In this document: positions 52,440 to 64,000 of the stretch, piece by piece
Numbering within the stretch: position 1 is the first letter of the stretch
How the letters are laid out: each line of letters begins with the position of its first letter
Origin: Laguncularia racemosa
Taxonomy: Eukaryota; Streptophyta; Magnoliopsida; Myrtales; Combretaceae
Assembly (NCBI GenBank): GCA_037954665.1
Contig: JBBMOL010000057.1
Coordinates: forward strand, 1,488,001-1,552,000
Direction of reading: 5' to 3'
Length of the DNA stretch: 64,000 bases
Program-made: the position numbers and the translations under genes
Notes under the pieces: model-generated
What the model was told of the DNA's origin: nothing
The model's database searches: none
Seen by the model: the letters and a program-made list of their open reading frames with translations, nothing else

Positions 52440-55018
52440 GTATGAAAGTAAACTGGAAGAAGAGGTGTTTATATTAGTATAGATGGGTGAAGGGAATGAT
52501 TCGAGCAACGTCCAAGATAATGGCTTGGGGGATGTTTAGAATGAAACTGATTTCGCAATGGAATGTTTAATGAATGTCGAGGAAGATCATTTCTGGCCAA
52601 ATACCCTAATGCAAGACCTTTAGTTATCCTTTCTAAAGGTATCTTGCATACACGAAAGAAGGAATTCCAAATTTGGCAGGCCGAAGATGTTTCATTACTT
52701 GACTTCTACATAAGGAAAGCAGACAGTTGATCATAGATGTTGGAAGCAATGATTCGTAAGAAGGTCATTCCTTCTGAAACCTTGTATCAGAATCATGTTG
52801 GAGAAGTGTTCAACGTTTCGAATCTTGTTCGCTCAAAGTTCCTTAAGGAGGAAACTTCACGCCTTGCCATCAAACATATAACGACCAGAGTACACATATT
52901 AGGTACTAGGAAACTACCAAAGTTAGGTGGAGATGCGGCCTTCTATGGTTGGTTGAGGAAGCATTGCAAAAGGACACTGATTTCAAGAGGAGAGTAAAGG
53001 GGTTACCCGCTGGAATCGCTCGACTTCGGCTAGGACTATGACGACCCTAAACAGGTAAGTAGGAAACTTAATGATATGCTACCATGTTGTGTTGTATGTT
53101 GATATGCTGTGTATGTGAAATTGCTGTTTGTTGTGTTTGTAATTAAATGTGATTCTCGTTAAGTTGAGTTATATAATGGGGATTAATGAGATTAGGAAAG
53201 AAGTCATAAAGAGTGTAGATGATGGAATGGCCTAAGGGTTTAGATGTCATTACCTTATGATAGCACTTAGCACCATATTGCTAGTACTATTATCATAAGT
53301 CTAACCCATGATTCAAAATTGTTTTCTTCAAACCAAACTAAAATATAGAAACCTAACTTTTCCTTCTATAGTTACCGAGTAGGTGTGCATAGTTGGAATA
53401 GGGTATAAAGATGTCATTATGTATACATATCAAAGTTTACTTTTGAATATGTACATATGCTTAGGCAAACCTATTTTCCTATTATACCTATAAAATACAC
53501 TCATGAACATAATCATACAAATCATGAGCATAACTTTGATTTTTACAACTTAACAATTTTATTTTCTTGCCACTTAAGCAAGTGAGGGAAGGTGTCTAGT
53601 AAATGGTTCTCTAGTTAAAGCTACGTTACGGACCTATATACATGTGTAGATATATATATATATATAGATGTACTAAGGAATTAGAAGGAATATACGAGAC
53701 GACCTTGTTGGGTCTCAAATATGTGAATAATAGAGCATTTGAGAGGTGCGATGACATAGAGGTGTCAGGATGATGATCGTAAATCAATCCCGAGTGGTTG
53801 ATTTGACGTTTGAGATAAATGGCATAAAGGTGTCAAATTACCTAAAACTTTGTGTATAGCTAAATGGTTCCCATCTGCTGGGTTTAGTCCCTTGTTTGTT
53901 TTATGATGTGAAATGCATGATCTTGTTTGTTGTGGTAAGTGTGAAATGAAATGTAGTGATTTGTTTATGGGACTGCACTGGGTCCCTATTAATTGTTCTT
54001 GGAATGGTAGGTTTGAAATGCTTGGTAGTTATTTCATTAGCTTAAATGATAATTGGTTGTGATTATATATGTTGATTGGTCACTTTGAATCAATTAATTA
54101 AAGAAATGGACCCGATTAAAACTCAATATGCATTTCCATGAGACATTGCATCAGATTGAAGGTCATCACTGCTACACGATGCATCGAAAGTGATAAGAGG
54201 ATCGTTGTTCCGCCAAGTGCGAATTAAGTGATTAGGGCATTGTCGCGTCTTGACGAATCCAAGTTCGACTTGTCTTTGGAGGGTGTAATGCTTGGTGTAT
54301 TGAGGCACCTGAGCCTAAAACATTAGAATTAAGACACAACTTAAATAAGTAATAAGAGAAATGAAGATGTGAATAAGACTTGGGCATTGATGGTGTCTTT
54401 GGAATCCGCAACCCAAGGTCAAGGGGGGCATAAACCCTAGACTTCACGTCGGTTACCAGAAGACCTCGTGAGATGTTGTATTCATATCATTGTTCATGCA
54501 TAACATATGATTTGATAAACTTGATTTGAATTTGCTTGTGTGTACGCAGCATTGGAAGAGTTACCATCCCATTCACTGAGTCATAGTGTGCTCACCCCAC
54601 CGCATACCCTTTTTGCAGGTGGCGATTACGAAAGCTCGGGATGGGATAAGATGTGATGTATCAAGAGTTTTGGAAGATCGGATCGACAAAGTAAGAATTG
54701 TGAAGGATAGATTGTTTAGATGAAATGTTAGGACCCCTATGTAAATGGAATTTTGAATTTGAGAATCTTAGGATTTATTTTATTTTACTGATTGGTAGAA
54801 GATACCGATTCTCTACGATCATGATTGACCATGAGATACAAGATCCATAGTTGTATTTTATTATCTAATTATATGTACTATGATTAGTCGTAACTACAAT
54901 TATTTACTTAGAGTCTTATGATCTCTAACTTGTAAGACGATTATCATGTAACGGGTGCACATGTACCATAAATGATTTTAGTGGGAACTTCTAAACCTCC
55001 TTTTGGGGCGTGACATCA
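52440..55018 (+). mobile_element. probable solo or truncated gypsy LTR
   Basis: The segment has the layout of a long plant gypsy LTR: a strong donor-like CAGGTAAGTAGG near 53056, then much later GTGTGCTCACCCCACCGCATA and TTTTTGCAGGTGGCGATTAC near 54588-54632, and an end reading GGGGCGTGACATCA at 55018. The same arrangement is seen in the gypsy LTR at 1613-3559, though the sequences are different families. No internal domain and no second LTR follow, which suggests a solo LTR. The left edge is not clear, and the GT-rich array may be part of the same LTR. An 86-codon open frame at 52737-52997 lies inside it and is unrecognised. Confidence 0.5.
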
Positions 55019-58000
55019 CTAATGCAATGGAATTATTAATATGAATATCATCATGCAAATTTACATAAAAAGTTTGTATTATATATTACATTGATCGTAA
55101 TATTATTTTAATTTTATCACTAGATTCCAGATTATCATAAAATAATTAAATTTTTGATATATAATACCTTTAAGAGAGAAAATGCTCGAAGCGTTTATAA
55201 TTTAATTTGGTTGATGGCTTCAATTAACAAAAATTAAGGATAACATCTGCTTTGCAGGAAACATTTTTTGAAAATTTTTATTATTTTTTATAATTAAAAT
55301 CTAAGAAAAGTGTTAAATTATATTATAGTAATTTCAAGAAATTAGAGATTTAAAGCAAGATAATGATAGAAGATAAAAGATCGTAAGCGATGGTGATTAT
55401 GATTTATTTATTATTTTATTTCATATACCAATATCAAATCACTCATATAATTCATATGGGATTACATAGCATATGAAGTATCACAATAAGTAATAGTTAT
55501 AAAGTATAAAGCTTTAGATAATAACAAATCCAAATTAAAAAAAAAAAAAACTAACGAAACAAATACGCCCTAAATGAAGTAAAGAATTAATTCACACATA
55601 TAAAAGCAATAGTAACTGCTTGTTCCTAGATGGTTACGGTTTGGGCCGGACAGAAGTGCTGAACAAGGGTTGTACAATTTACGCCATCACAGAGAAGGTC
55701 GTGCCGTTAACAATTTAAGGTGGTCGATGACATGAATGAAAGAAACCCAGGAAAATATGTACATATCAAAGCTGCAACAACCATCTTAATGTTAGGGGCC
55801 CGGGGTTATAAATGCAGAGGGCTACCAACACAGCAAACATTTGATTCGGAGGAGATTCTTACCATAAAAGTAATGTCTAAGTGTTGATGTGATTTGTTCA
55901 AACGAAGCTTCTCCACGTGTGGTGATGAAGGCCACTTGGCGCTCCTTTACCGAATCGCAATGTGGAACAATCCATATGCGGCCCGGGCTCCATGGTTTCC
56001 CCATCCATGTGCGGCTGGTTTGCCCCACACATCTAATCACTTTCCCTTGGCTAGGATGTAACCATTAGAACCTAGAAGCCTTCCGATTTTTGAAAATGGA
56101 ACGAGGGGGGGAATGACATGACCATTTTATGGAAAATTCTTCAATTTTGGGTTTGAGGAAAAGTACATGTTGCAATAATGTAGGGTTGGAAATAATATAA
56201 ATTCATAGAGTGTTTGTTATTACGGAAAACTTCCTTAATTTGGTTTTTGATGTTTAATATGATTTAAATCTCATTATTGGTGAAATATTATTTTAATAAT
56301 AATCAAAACTTTAGGATCACATTTTGAAAAAAAAGTGAACTATTACTATCATTGTTACCATTATCTCTCACCAATTACTCCTACTAAAAGCTACTTGTAA
56401 CCAAAAACTTTTAGGAATAGGACAATAGAATTTCAACATGACAAGCATTAGATCATAGCAAATACAAGTTCTTATCATTTTAATAGCTTTTAAAAATGGG
56501 TTAGTTACAACAAGCAAAGTGTATATTTATCTTCAAATACAAATAGAGGATAGACATTTTAAGTAATGTAAATTTGGTATAAACATTATAACTTGTAGTA
56601 TATGCAAAGAATGAATGTTTTCCCCCTAAGTTCAAATAACGGATAAAAATTATAATAGTACATATAATGGACATATATTTGGCTAAAGTGCAAATAAATG
56701 ATGTACTTATGATTAAGCTAACACAACTAAAACAAAGAGTTAACAATATCCATATTATGCACAAGATTCTATAAAGTATCTTAGCATGCGATCAAGATCT
56801 AATCATTGATTATTTGAAGCTTGATATCCATCTAGAAACCCAACTAATAAGCTAATCTACCTTCCTAGAATTGGTCAATATACATATTTTTATGGAAAAA
56901 AAAAACTTTAAAAACTAATTGACTTATATTTATGTTAAAAGCAACATCAAGTTGTTAGGTACTCAAGTCCTCTTCCTAAAATATATCTCAAATTGTATAG
57001 GTATTAAAAGTTAATTGCATCTTTTCTATTTATTGAAGCATTGTAAGAAATAGAAGTAGCACATGCCATCAACCTAGAAATCCATTGATTTACCAAACTT
57101 AGCCTATCTTTCTATCATTTTATAAGCTTCGTTCATATTAATTTTGATTGCACAATTTACTTTGTTTCCATTGCTTTTATTTTTCAAAAAATGAAAATCT
57201 TCATGCGACACTATAATACTATCATGTATGGATCTTCTTGAAACAAAAAACATCTTAGAATTCATATGTAATTAGAAAATTATCCATGCATCCCTAATGT
57301 TACCAAAAATCAAATAATACATTGATTTGACTTTACAATCAAAATTTATGTCATATATATATTTTGATACCATACATAAAAATTTTCATATGCATATGTA
57401 CACATACATGTATATTATGTTTTTAAAATATAAAATTTGATATATATATATAATAGAAAATTTTAAATTAGTAGAATCGAAACAATACTTATATTAATTA
57501 AGATTTCTCTTGGATCTTGGTCCCTTCTTTCTTTACCATGCTCTTGTATGAAATCTTAGGCTTGTTATACACACTCCAAGCCCCCTTGTATCATGGGCAT
57601 AATGCAACTCACATAGATTGTTAATAACCAAAGTAAATCAAATGATAATCGCTTCCCAATAAATACACATAGCTCATCTCACAAGAGTACCTAATTCATG
57701 GATTTAATTTGATTTTGTCCAAGACCTTAGACTTTCCTAGATATTCTGTTATAGCAACTTGATAGCTTTCGCAATTACATATTTCTTTCTTTAATTTTTC
57801 TCAACCTCATCCCCTAGTTTTTAGAACCATTTGAAATGCAATGCTAATTACTATCACCTAAAATGTAAGACCTATGTAGTACATACATAACATGCATTAA
57901 CAAATTATCAAATCTTTACATCTACACATATAATAATATAATTATATAATTGTGTACTGTATATTTTTATAAAAACTATAGTAATATATAATATATTTTA

Positions 58001-59533
58001 AGTATTTTACAAATGTATAATATATATATATATATATATATTAATAAACATACAACCTATATGTCTTCATTATATGTTAAAGCTACTAAAAGAGATGCCT
58101 TCTCTTATAAATTGGTTTACATTCTCCTATTTTCCACCTACCCGTCCCTATTTTCCTCCATATCTTTCTTTTCCTCTCTCCATTCCACTTTATCCTTGTA
58201 AGTTTTCATTATTTCTTTTTCTTTCGCTCTTTTCCTATGATTGTGACAGTAAAGTCCTTCTAACATTCAAACTTTTGCACATAGTAATCGCTAGATAAAG
58301 AGAAGATTGGAGATAAAATATATAGTAATAGATTGATGTGGCATGACTAGGTTATCATTTATCAAACCATATAACGTGGGTAACGCTGGTGAAAAATGGT
58401 CAACCGAGTTCAACTTCAACTTTAGGCAGTTGATTACCTAATTATTCAATCCCTAATTCCAATTCCAATTGCCAATAATGCTTCGAACCCTAACATGCCA
58501 CACTTGGAAAGGAGTAAAGCAAAGCAAAGAAAGTCCAAGGGCAATATTGACACTTCCAAAGAAGAAGATACCCCCAATCACATTTACCAAAAAGCATTTT
58601 GACTAAACAAACCAAAGTGGAAGCTGCATGTCTCCTTCCTCTCGTCTCTCTCGTTTAGGCAATTCCCAATTTCCCAACCCCACTTTTTTTTTTCTTTTTT
58701 TTTTTCCCTTCCCATTTTCCTTGTACGGATCATGTAAAACTTTTGACAAGGCAGCTTCCTATATTTAAATTTAGTTTACTGTATCTTAGGAGCATGTTTC
58801 TCAAATAATTTTTTTTTTCCTTCCTTAAATGGGTCTTTATAATTCATATGAATACCCTTGTAAGAAGTGTTTAGAGAATATCTATTAATAATTTCAGTCA
58901 TTAATTATTTTATAAAATGCAACATATTTTAACAAAATATAAAATTATCAGATCAACAAGTGCCGTAAAAAGAACTTTCTTGTAGGAAGAAGGAATAATT
59001 TTGAATGTTAGATAAATCAAATTTATTCGGCCAAAATAAGTTGGACAACGATAGCCATTAAAAAAAAAATTCCAAATAATATTTTTACATTTTCTTTCCC
59101 ATGAGACAAGGGCTATGTCATAGGTGATTTCTTCTCTCTTTTTTTTTTGCCCTCTGTACATTAAATCCGCACCGACCCAATTCTGTGAAAAGGCTAAGGA
59201 GACGCACATGGCCTCTCTTTCTCGATTGTTATTTCTTTTTTTTTTTTTTTTTAATTTTCAACCTTCCGAAACAGAAATAATTTCTCCCAAAACATTACCA
59301 TATTTAATAATGATAGAAACTGTTAACGAGAAAAATTTTATACATCTTTATACTTTTATTATTTCGTAAAATATATCATTGAAATATGAAAAATATTTTT
59401 TCATTAAATTTTTTAATTAAAGTTTTTAGACACCCTTTAATGGAGTCGAAATAATGTTGCACATGTGGTGTGGCACTAATTGATCTCTGCTTGTATGCCA
59501 TCTTTTTGTTACTTCCCTCCCTCCTCCGCTTCA
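55019..59533. other. no gene seen; upstream region of the glucanase gene
   Basis: The sequence is mostly AT-rich. A GC-richer patch at about 55620-56060 has a 72-codon frame on the minus strand that I do not recognise. A TA microsatellite lies at 58018-58041. The last kilobase presumably contains the promoter of the glucanase gene. Confidence 0.4.
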
Positions 59534-59541
59534 ATATAAAA
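59534..59541 (+). promoter_or_regulatory. candidate TATA box, glucanase gene
   Basis: ATATAAAA lies in a CT-rich context about 285 bases before the start codon and about 40 bases before a long CT tract. Pyrimidine-rich sequence just downstream of TATA is common at plant transcription starts, so the start is probably near 59565-59580. Confidence 0.5.
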
Positions 59542-59579
59542 ACCCCTCATGTCCCTCTGCTCTTCCCAAATCCCAAACC

Positions 59580-59632
59580 TTCTCTCTCTCTCTCTCTCTC
59601 CCTCTCCCTCTCCCTCCCTCCCTCCCTCTTTT
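59580..59632 (+). repeat. CT microsatellite in the predicted 5' UTR
   Basis: About ten CT units run into CCCT and CCCTC repeats, giving more than 50 bases of pure pyrimidine. Such tracts are frequent in plant leaders and vary in length between alleles. Confidence 0.85.
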
Positions 59633-59657
59633 CCTCTTTTCACACATTGCCATTGTT

Positions 59658-59681
59658 ATGGGATTCTCTTTTGTGTTATAG
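59658..59681 (+). promoter_or_regulatory. seven-codon upstream ORF in glucanase leader
   Basis: ATG at 59658 opens a frame of seven codons (MGFSFVL) closed by TAG at 59679-59681, about 140 bases before the main ATG. If the leader is unspliced here, ribosomes would meet it first. No conservation can be judged from one sequence. Confidence 0.4.
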
Positions 59682-59819
59682 AAGACTCCAAAAGAAACAA
59701 CACCATTTTGTTAAAGACAGTGTAGACAATAATAAACAATACACAGAAGCAGTTGAATTTGTTAACTTTATTTCTAGAGGGAGTTATATTCATATTCCTT
59801 AGTTGGCATTGTGGAAAAA

Positions 59820-62800
59820 ATGGAGGAAATTTCAAGGATTTTCTCAATGGGTTCTGTGTTTATGTTGCTCTGTCTTCTTCCTCTGGCTCTTGCTGGACAT
59901 GACTATGGTCAAGCATTGAGTAAGAGCATCATGTTCTTTGAAGCACAAAGATCTGGTCATTTACCAAGTAACCAGAGAGTCAAATGGAGAGCCAATTCCG
60001 GTCTAGGCGATGGCAAAGCTAGTGGAGTGAGTACATTTTCCTTTTTTTTTTTTTTTTTTCAAACTCATTGATTCGAAAGTCTCGAATTAATCCTTTATTT
60101 TGACTGTTGATAGTTGTATGATGAAATTGGCTTGAAATTTGGGAATTTTTTTACTTTTAGGTGGATCTGGTTGGGGGGTACTATGATGCTGGTGACAATG
60201 TGAAGTTTGGTCTTCCAATGGCATTCACAGTGACAATGATGTCATGGAGCATAATTGAATACGGGAAGCAGATGGCTGCCAATGGAGAGCTTGGTCACGC
60301 CATGGATGCTGTTAAGTGGGGAACTGATTACTTCATCAAGGCTCATCCAGAACCTTATGTTCTATATGGAGAGGTACCTTTCACAATCAGAACTGTATCC
60401 CGATTTAAATCGGGTCGGATGTTCCAGATATTTGAAAACATATTACGTGACCGGACCACTAATGGAAATCCGGACCACCACCACCACCACTATCATTTTT
60501 TTTTTTTTACTATTGCTACCTAAAATTGAAAGAAAGAAATTGAAAAAATGGGAGTAATTTTTCTTTTTGTTATTTATTTATTTGCATGTAGTTGCAAATG
60601 TTAGGAGTCATAAAAGGTCAATTTTAATAGGTTAAAAGAGTAAAATTTTTCATGGTTTGTCATACGTGTCTTCTTTAAGACACTTGGGCCCATGTAGTTG
60701 TCTCTTTCAATGGGCTTTATGTTTCCTTTTTAACTGCAACTGAAGGTTCGTAAAATAATGATTTATCCCCTTCAATAATTTAATAATCATTTGTAGTGAA
60801 AAAAAAAAACTTATTTTTATTTGTTACTGTTGATTAATGTGGATTTAGATCTTCCCTTTTTTTTTTTTTTAATAAAATGGTTTGATGGTGATTTCTGGGT
60901 TTATTTAGGTTGGAGATGGGAACACTGACCACTACTGCTGGCAAAGGCCAGAGGATATGACCACAGATCGAACGGCATATAAGATCGACCCGAGCAATCC
61001 CGGGTCGGATCTCGCCGGTGAAACCGCCGCCGCAATGGCTGCTGCCTCCATTGTGTTTAGGCACAGCAACCCCTCCTATGCGAGTGAGCTACTCCACCAC
61101 GCCGAGCAGGTGCCCCATTTTCTCCGAATCTTATAATTATCTTTTTATCAACTATAGTTTCAAGTATTAATTAGAAGAAAATAAAATTTTTAGAAGTATC
61201 CGTTAACATCTTTCATATTTTACAACATGGATTGGCTTGGAAGGGAATACCCATTAAACCTCTTATGATTCATTTGCTACTATTTTGTTGGACATTGTGA
61301 TTAAATAAAATTTACTTTTTGATAAGGGAAGAAAAGAACAAGTGGTAATGTCCATATTGAGTGTGATAGTGTCCCCTTTCCCTCTGTCCTCTTTTGTGTC
61401 ACCGTCAAGAACACTTAATAGGGCACTAATTGCAGGAATCGTTTTTTTTTCTTCCCCCCCACCCACAAAAAAAGTCTCTAGGTAATAAAACTAAAATAAT
61501 TACAACAAAACTATTATTATAAGGTGCTAGGGGTTCTTATTGAAAGTAAATAGAAAAAAAAAGAAAAAGATTACGCATATCTATTGAGCATTTTACAAGA
61601 GGGGATAAAAATTGTTCTTAGGTGTTTCAAGTGATTATCAAAAAAAAAAAAAAGAAGTTAAAAAAATTACACATTTTCATCAATTTACTTTGGCAAAATA
61701 TATAGTCGGTGTATAAAAACAAAATGTTTCCTTTATTTGGGCTTATTAAATATCATCGAGTACTATTCACAAGACGCTATTATAAAATCGTTCATTTTTT
61801 TTTTTGTTTTTTGGTTAATAGAAACTTAATTTATATATTTAATAATTCAGAGTTTGACCTGTAATTAATTTGGAGCCCATCTTTGGAGAACACGACCCGA
61901 GGTGTGTAATAAATGTGTGGTTCTTTTAATAGCGCTAGGCTAGGATAGGCGGTTACATTAGGTTTAACCTTTTTTTTCAACTGTAAAAATAAAAAAAATA
62001 AAAGATAATAAGAAAAAAGAAAACTTTTAATGTAAGATCTGTCGGTGCATGCGGCAGATAATTGGAAGCATGCATTGACTAGGGTTTACACCTCCTCGTT
62101 AATGTTTCTACCAATTTAACCAAATCCGCATCAAATGCTTGCAAAATTAGCTGATTGGAATAATATGACTTATTACTGCATTTAATGCGAATTTTGCTAA
62201 ATATTCTCAACCTTATCTTATCATGGATTAGATGTCTGTCTTCTAAAACTGGTTTTATTCCATTCATTTCACGCGTTTTTATTTTTAAAAAATTTAATTC
62301 ACAAATTGTAACTATAAAAATAAATGATATTAAGTTTTGTAGTTTAATTCTTATTATTTTTATTTTTGGTGTGTTTTATTTATTGTTTATTTTGTTAAAA
62401 TAAAAAAAAAGGGAGCCAATCACGGGCATTGTCTGGTTGTGCTGTACTCTCTGCTCACTTTCTCAGTGACATTTTTCCTCTATTATCACATGAGAGGCAT
62501 GCTTCAATGTCGGTGATCTGTTGCAATTGAGTCCAACAGTGGTATTAGAAAACTTTACAATAACAGTATCCTGACAACGCCGCCTGAATCATTAGGTGAC
62601 TTTCACAATCTTTCCGATGGAACTGTTCTTACATTATATAATCGTTAAAACAGTTATAGAAATTAATATAAGAAGATTTTCAGTGGTCTGAATGATCCCG
62701 TTAAATATAGACACATGCATCTCATATAGTTAAATGTTTTATAAAGGGCACTTCTCAGTTTTATATTTAAAATACCTGTATTGTAGTACTGTTGGTAACT

Positions 62801-64000
62801 CAACTTTGCTTATTATTCTATTTGGTTTTTCCAGCTATTTGAATTTGCAGACAAGTACAGAGGCAAATATGATGGCAGCATCACAGTGGCTCAGAAGTAC
62901 TACCAATCAGTTAGTGGGTACAATGTATGTTGTTGTCTTTTATATATGTTTTAACATTAATAGCAAATAATCTAGTCACATAATAAATAAATTTAATTAG
63001 ATTAGATTTATATTTATTGAGTTGGGTGAGTTTGGTTGGTACAGGATGAGTTGCTCTGGAGTGCAGCATGGTTGTACCAAGCAACTAACAATCAATATTA
63101 CTTGGACTACCTTGGTAAGAATGGTGAGTCACTTGGTGGAACCGGTTGGTCTATGACTGAGTTTGGCTGGGATGTTAAGTATGCTGGTGTCCAAACACTT
63201 GTGGCCAAGGTATTCTCCTTTTCAAGCATTGGCATTTAATAAATGTGCCAATTTTTCCGATGTCTAATATCAAGGACTTCAGTTTAGAAATCTTGACACC
63301 AATTGGAATCTATGATTTATCATTCATAAACTTTGATAAGATCGGTCTGTTTAGCAGCACTTTATGATGGCATAATCTTAAATTTACTGAGAAGGTTCAA
63401 ACAAGGAATCACAGTCCATCATTAGATTATCATTTGGATCTATTTATGTTTGATGCATGGGAAGTTATATAACTTAGCATGTTTTTGTTGAGCTTATGAA
63501 TAATAATGGTTTTTTTCTATATGCAGTTCTTGATGCAAGGCAAGGCTGGTCACCATGCATCAGTTTTTGAAAGATACCAACAGAAGGCTGAGTACTTCTT
63601 GTGCTCATGCCTCGGAAAGGGCTCTAAGAATGTTCAGAAGACCCCTGCAGGGCTCATTTTCCGCCAGAGGTGGAACAACATGCAATTTGTCACAAGTGCT
63701 TCATTCCTGTTGGCAGTTTACTCTGATTATCTTTCTTCATCAGGAAAGAACGTGCGGTGCTCTTCTGGCAGTGTTCCATCTTCTGAACTCCTCTCCTTCG
63801 CAAAGTCTCAGGTGCCTGAAAACTTCATCAATTATGTAGTCTCATTGGAGATACAAGAGAATTGATCCCAACATATGTATCTTGGCCTTACTGAACAATG
63901 GTTTTGGTTTTTGCAGATAGACTACATCCTTGGAGACAACCCTAGGGCTACAAGCTACATGGTGGGATACGGGAACAATTACCCTAGGCAAGTTCACCAC
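59820..64000 (+). CDS. endo-1,4-beta-glucanase, GH9 family, class C-like (3' end off window)
   Basis: Seven exons join in phase 0: 59820-60026, 60161-60373, 60909-61109, 62835-62924, 63045-63209, 63527-63811 and 63917-64000 (open at the edge). They give 415 residues so far, and all junctions are GT-AG. Residues 1-25 are a signal peptide ending LALA before GHDYGQALSKS, so the enzyme is secreted. The catalytic domain has YYDAGDN (D78 and D81, the base/nucleophile-water region of GH9), CWQRPEDM in exon 3, GGTGWSMTEFGWD in exon 5, and the start of the C-terminal active-site signature (SYMVGYGNNYPRQVHH) at the very edge. GH9 enzymes hydrolyse beta-1,4-glucans in the cell wall with inversion. The sequence most resembles plant class C members (Arabidopsis GH9C type), which carry a C-terminal CBM49; that part would lie beyond 64000, so the class is inference. 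The ATG at 59820 is the first in frame; one at 59847 would give a shorter signal peptide. Confidence 0.93.

Noticed and set aside
54123..54447. overlapping 61- and 71-codon open frames on the minus strand
   Set aside because: They lie within the probable solo LTR and show no family features.
60255..60557. 100-codon frame overlapping glucanase exon 2
   Set aside because: It is in the wrong frame relative to the conserved GH9 sequence and runs into the intron.
1..64000. tRNA, rRNA or snoRNA genes
   Set aside because: I looked for B-box-like GGTTCGAATCC text and cloverleaf patterns by eye and saw none; a covariance-model scan would be the proper test.

Overview
The window is nuclear DNA of a flowering plant, most likely a eudicot. 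It is AT-rich, its genes have many GT-AG introns, and it is full of decayed Ty3/gypsy and Ty1/copia retrotransposons. I cannot name the species. Two plant genes can be reconstructed, both on the + strand, and everything else is repeats or sequence in which I see nothing. I found no tRNA, rRNA, CRISPR, phage or bacterial feature, and nothing I would call a new molecular system.

Layout. (1) 1-60 may hold one isolated exon. (2) 941-10500 is a nested set of insertions. A copia LTR of SIRE/Maximus style (inferred) is split by a complete Ty3/gypsy chromovirus-type element at 1613-9549, flanked by the 5-bp duplication CTTCA. The gypsy 3' LTR is in turn split by a terminal-inverted-repeat DNA element of about 920 bp. 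The gypsy element has lost gag and protease, and its pol is full of stops. (3) 12031-21666 is a four-exon gene for a 380-residue single-pass membrane protein with a secretory signal, a charged low-complexity lumenal part and an acidic Trp-Asp-rich cytosolic tail. Its third intron is about 7.1 kb and holds an antisense half copia element plus two gypsy 3'-end fragments. (4) 23357-27060 has a GGT-like low-complexity block and a four-copy 64-bp minisatellite. (5) 29327-32690 is a second broken gypsy element. (6) 32691-42900 is a gene-poor stretch. (7) 42925-44466 (- strand) is a Mutator-like transposase whose catalytic core is missing. (8) 50640-55018 holds a CAN-rich trinucleotide block, a GT-rich minisatellite of about 40-bp period and a probable solo gypsy LTR. 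(9) 59820-64000 is the first seven exons of a glycosyl hydrolase family 9 endo-1,4-beta-glucanase, which runs off the right edge.

The two genes show no functional link. The glucanase enters the secretory pathway and acts on cell-wall glucan. The membrane protein has no known role that I can state. Both have a candidate TATA box and a short upstream ORF in the predicted leader: an AUG-UAA start-stop unit for the membrane protein and a seven-codon uORF for the glucanase.
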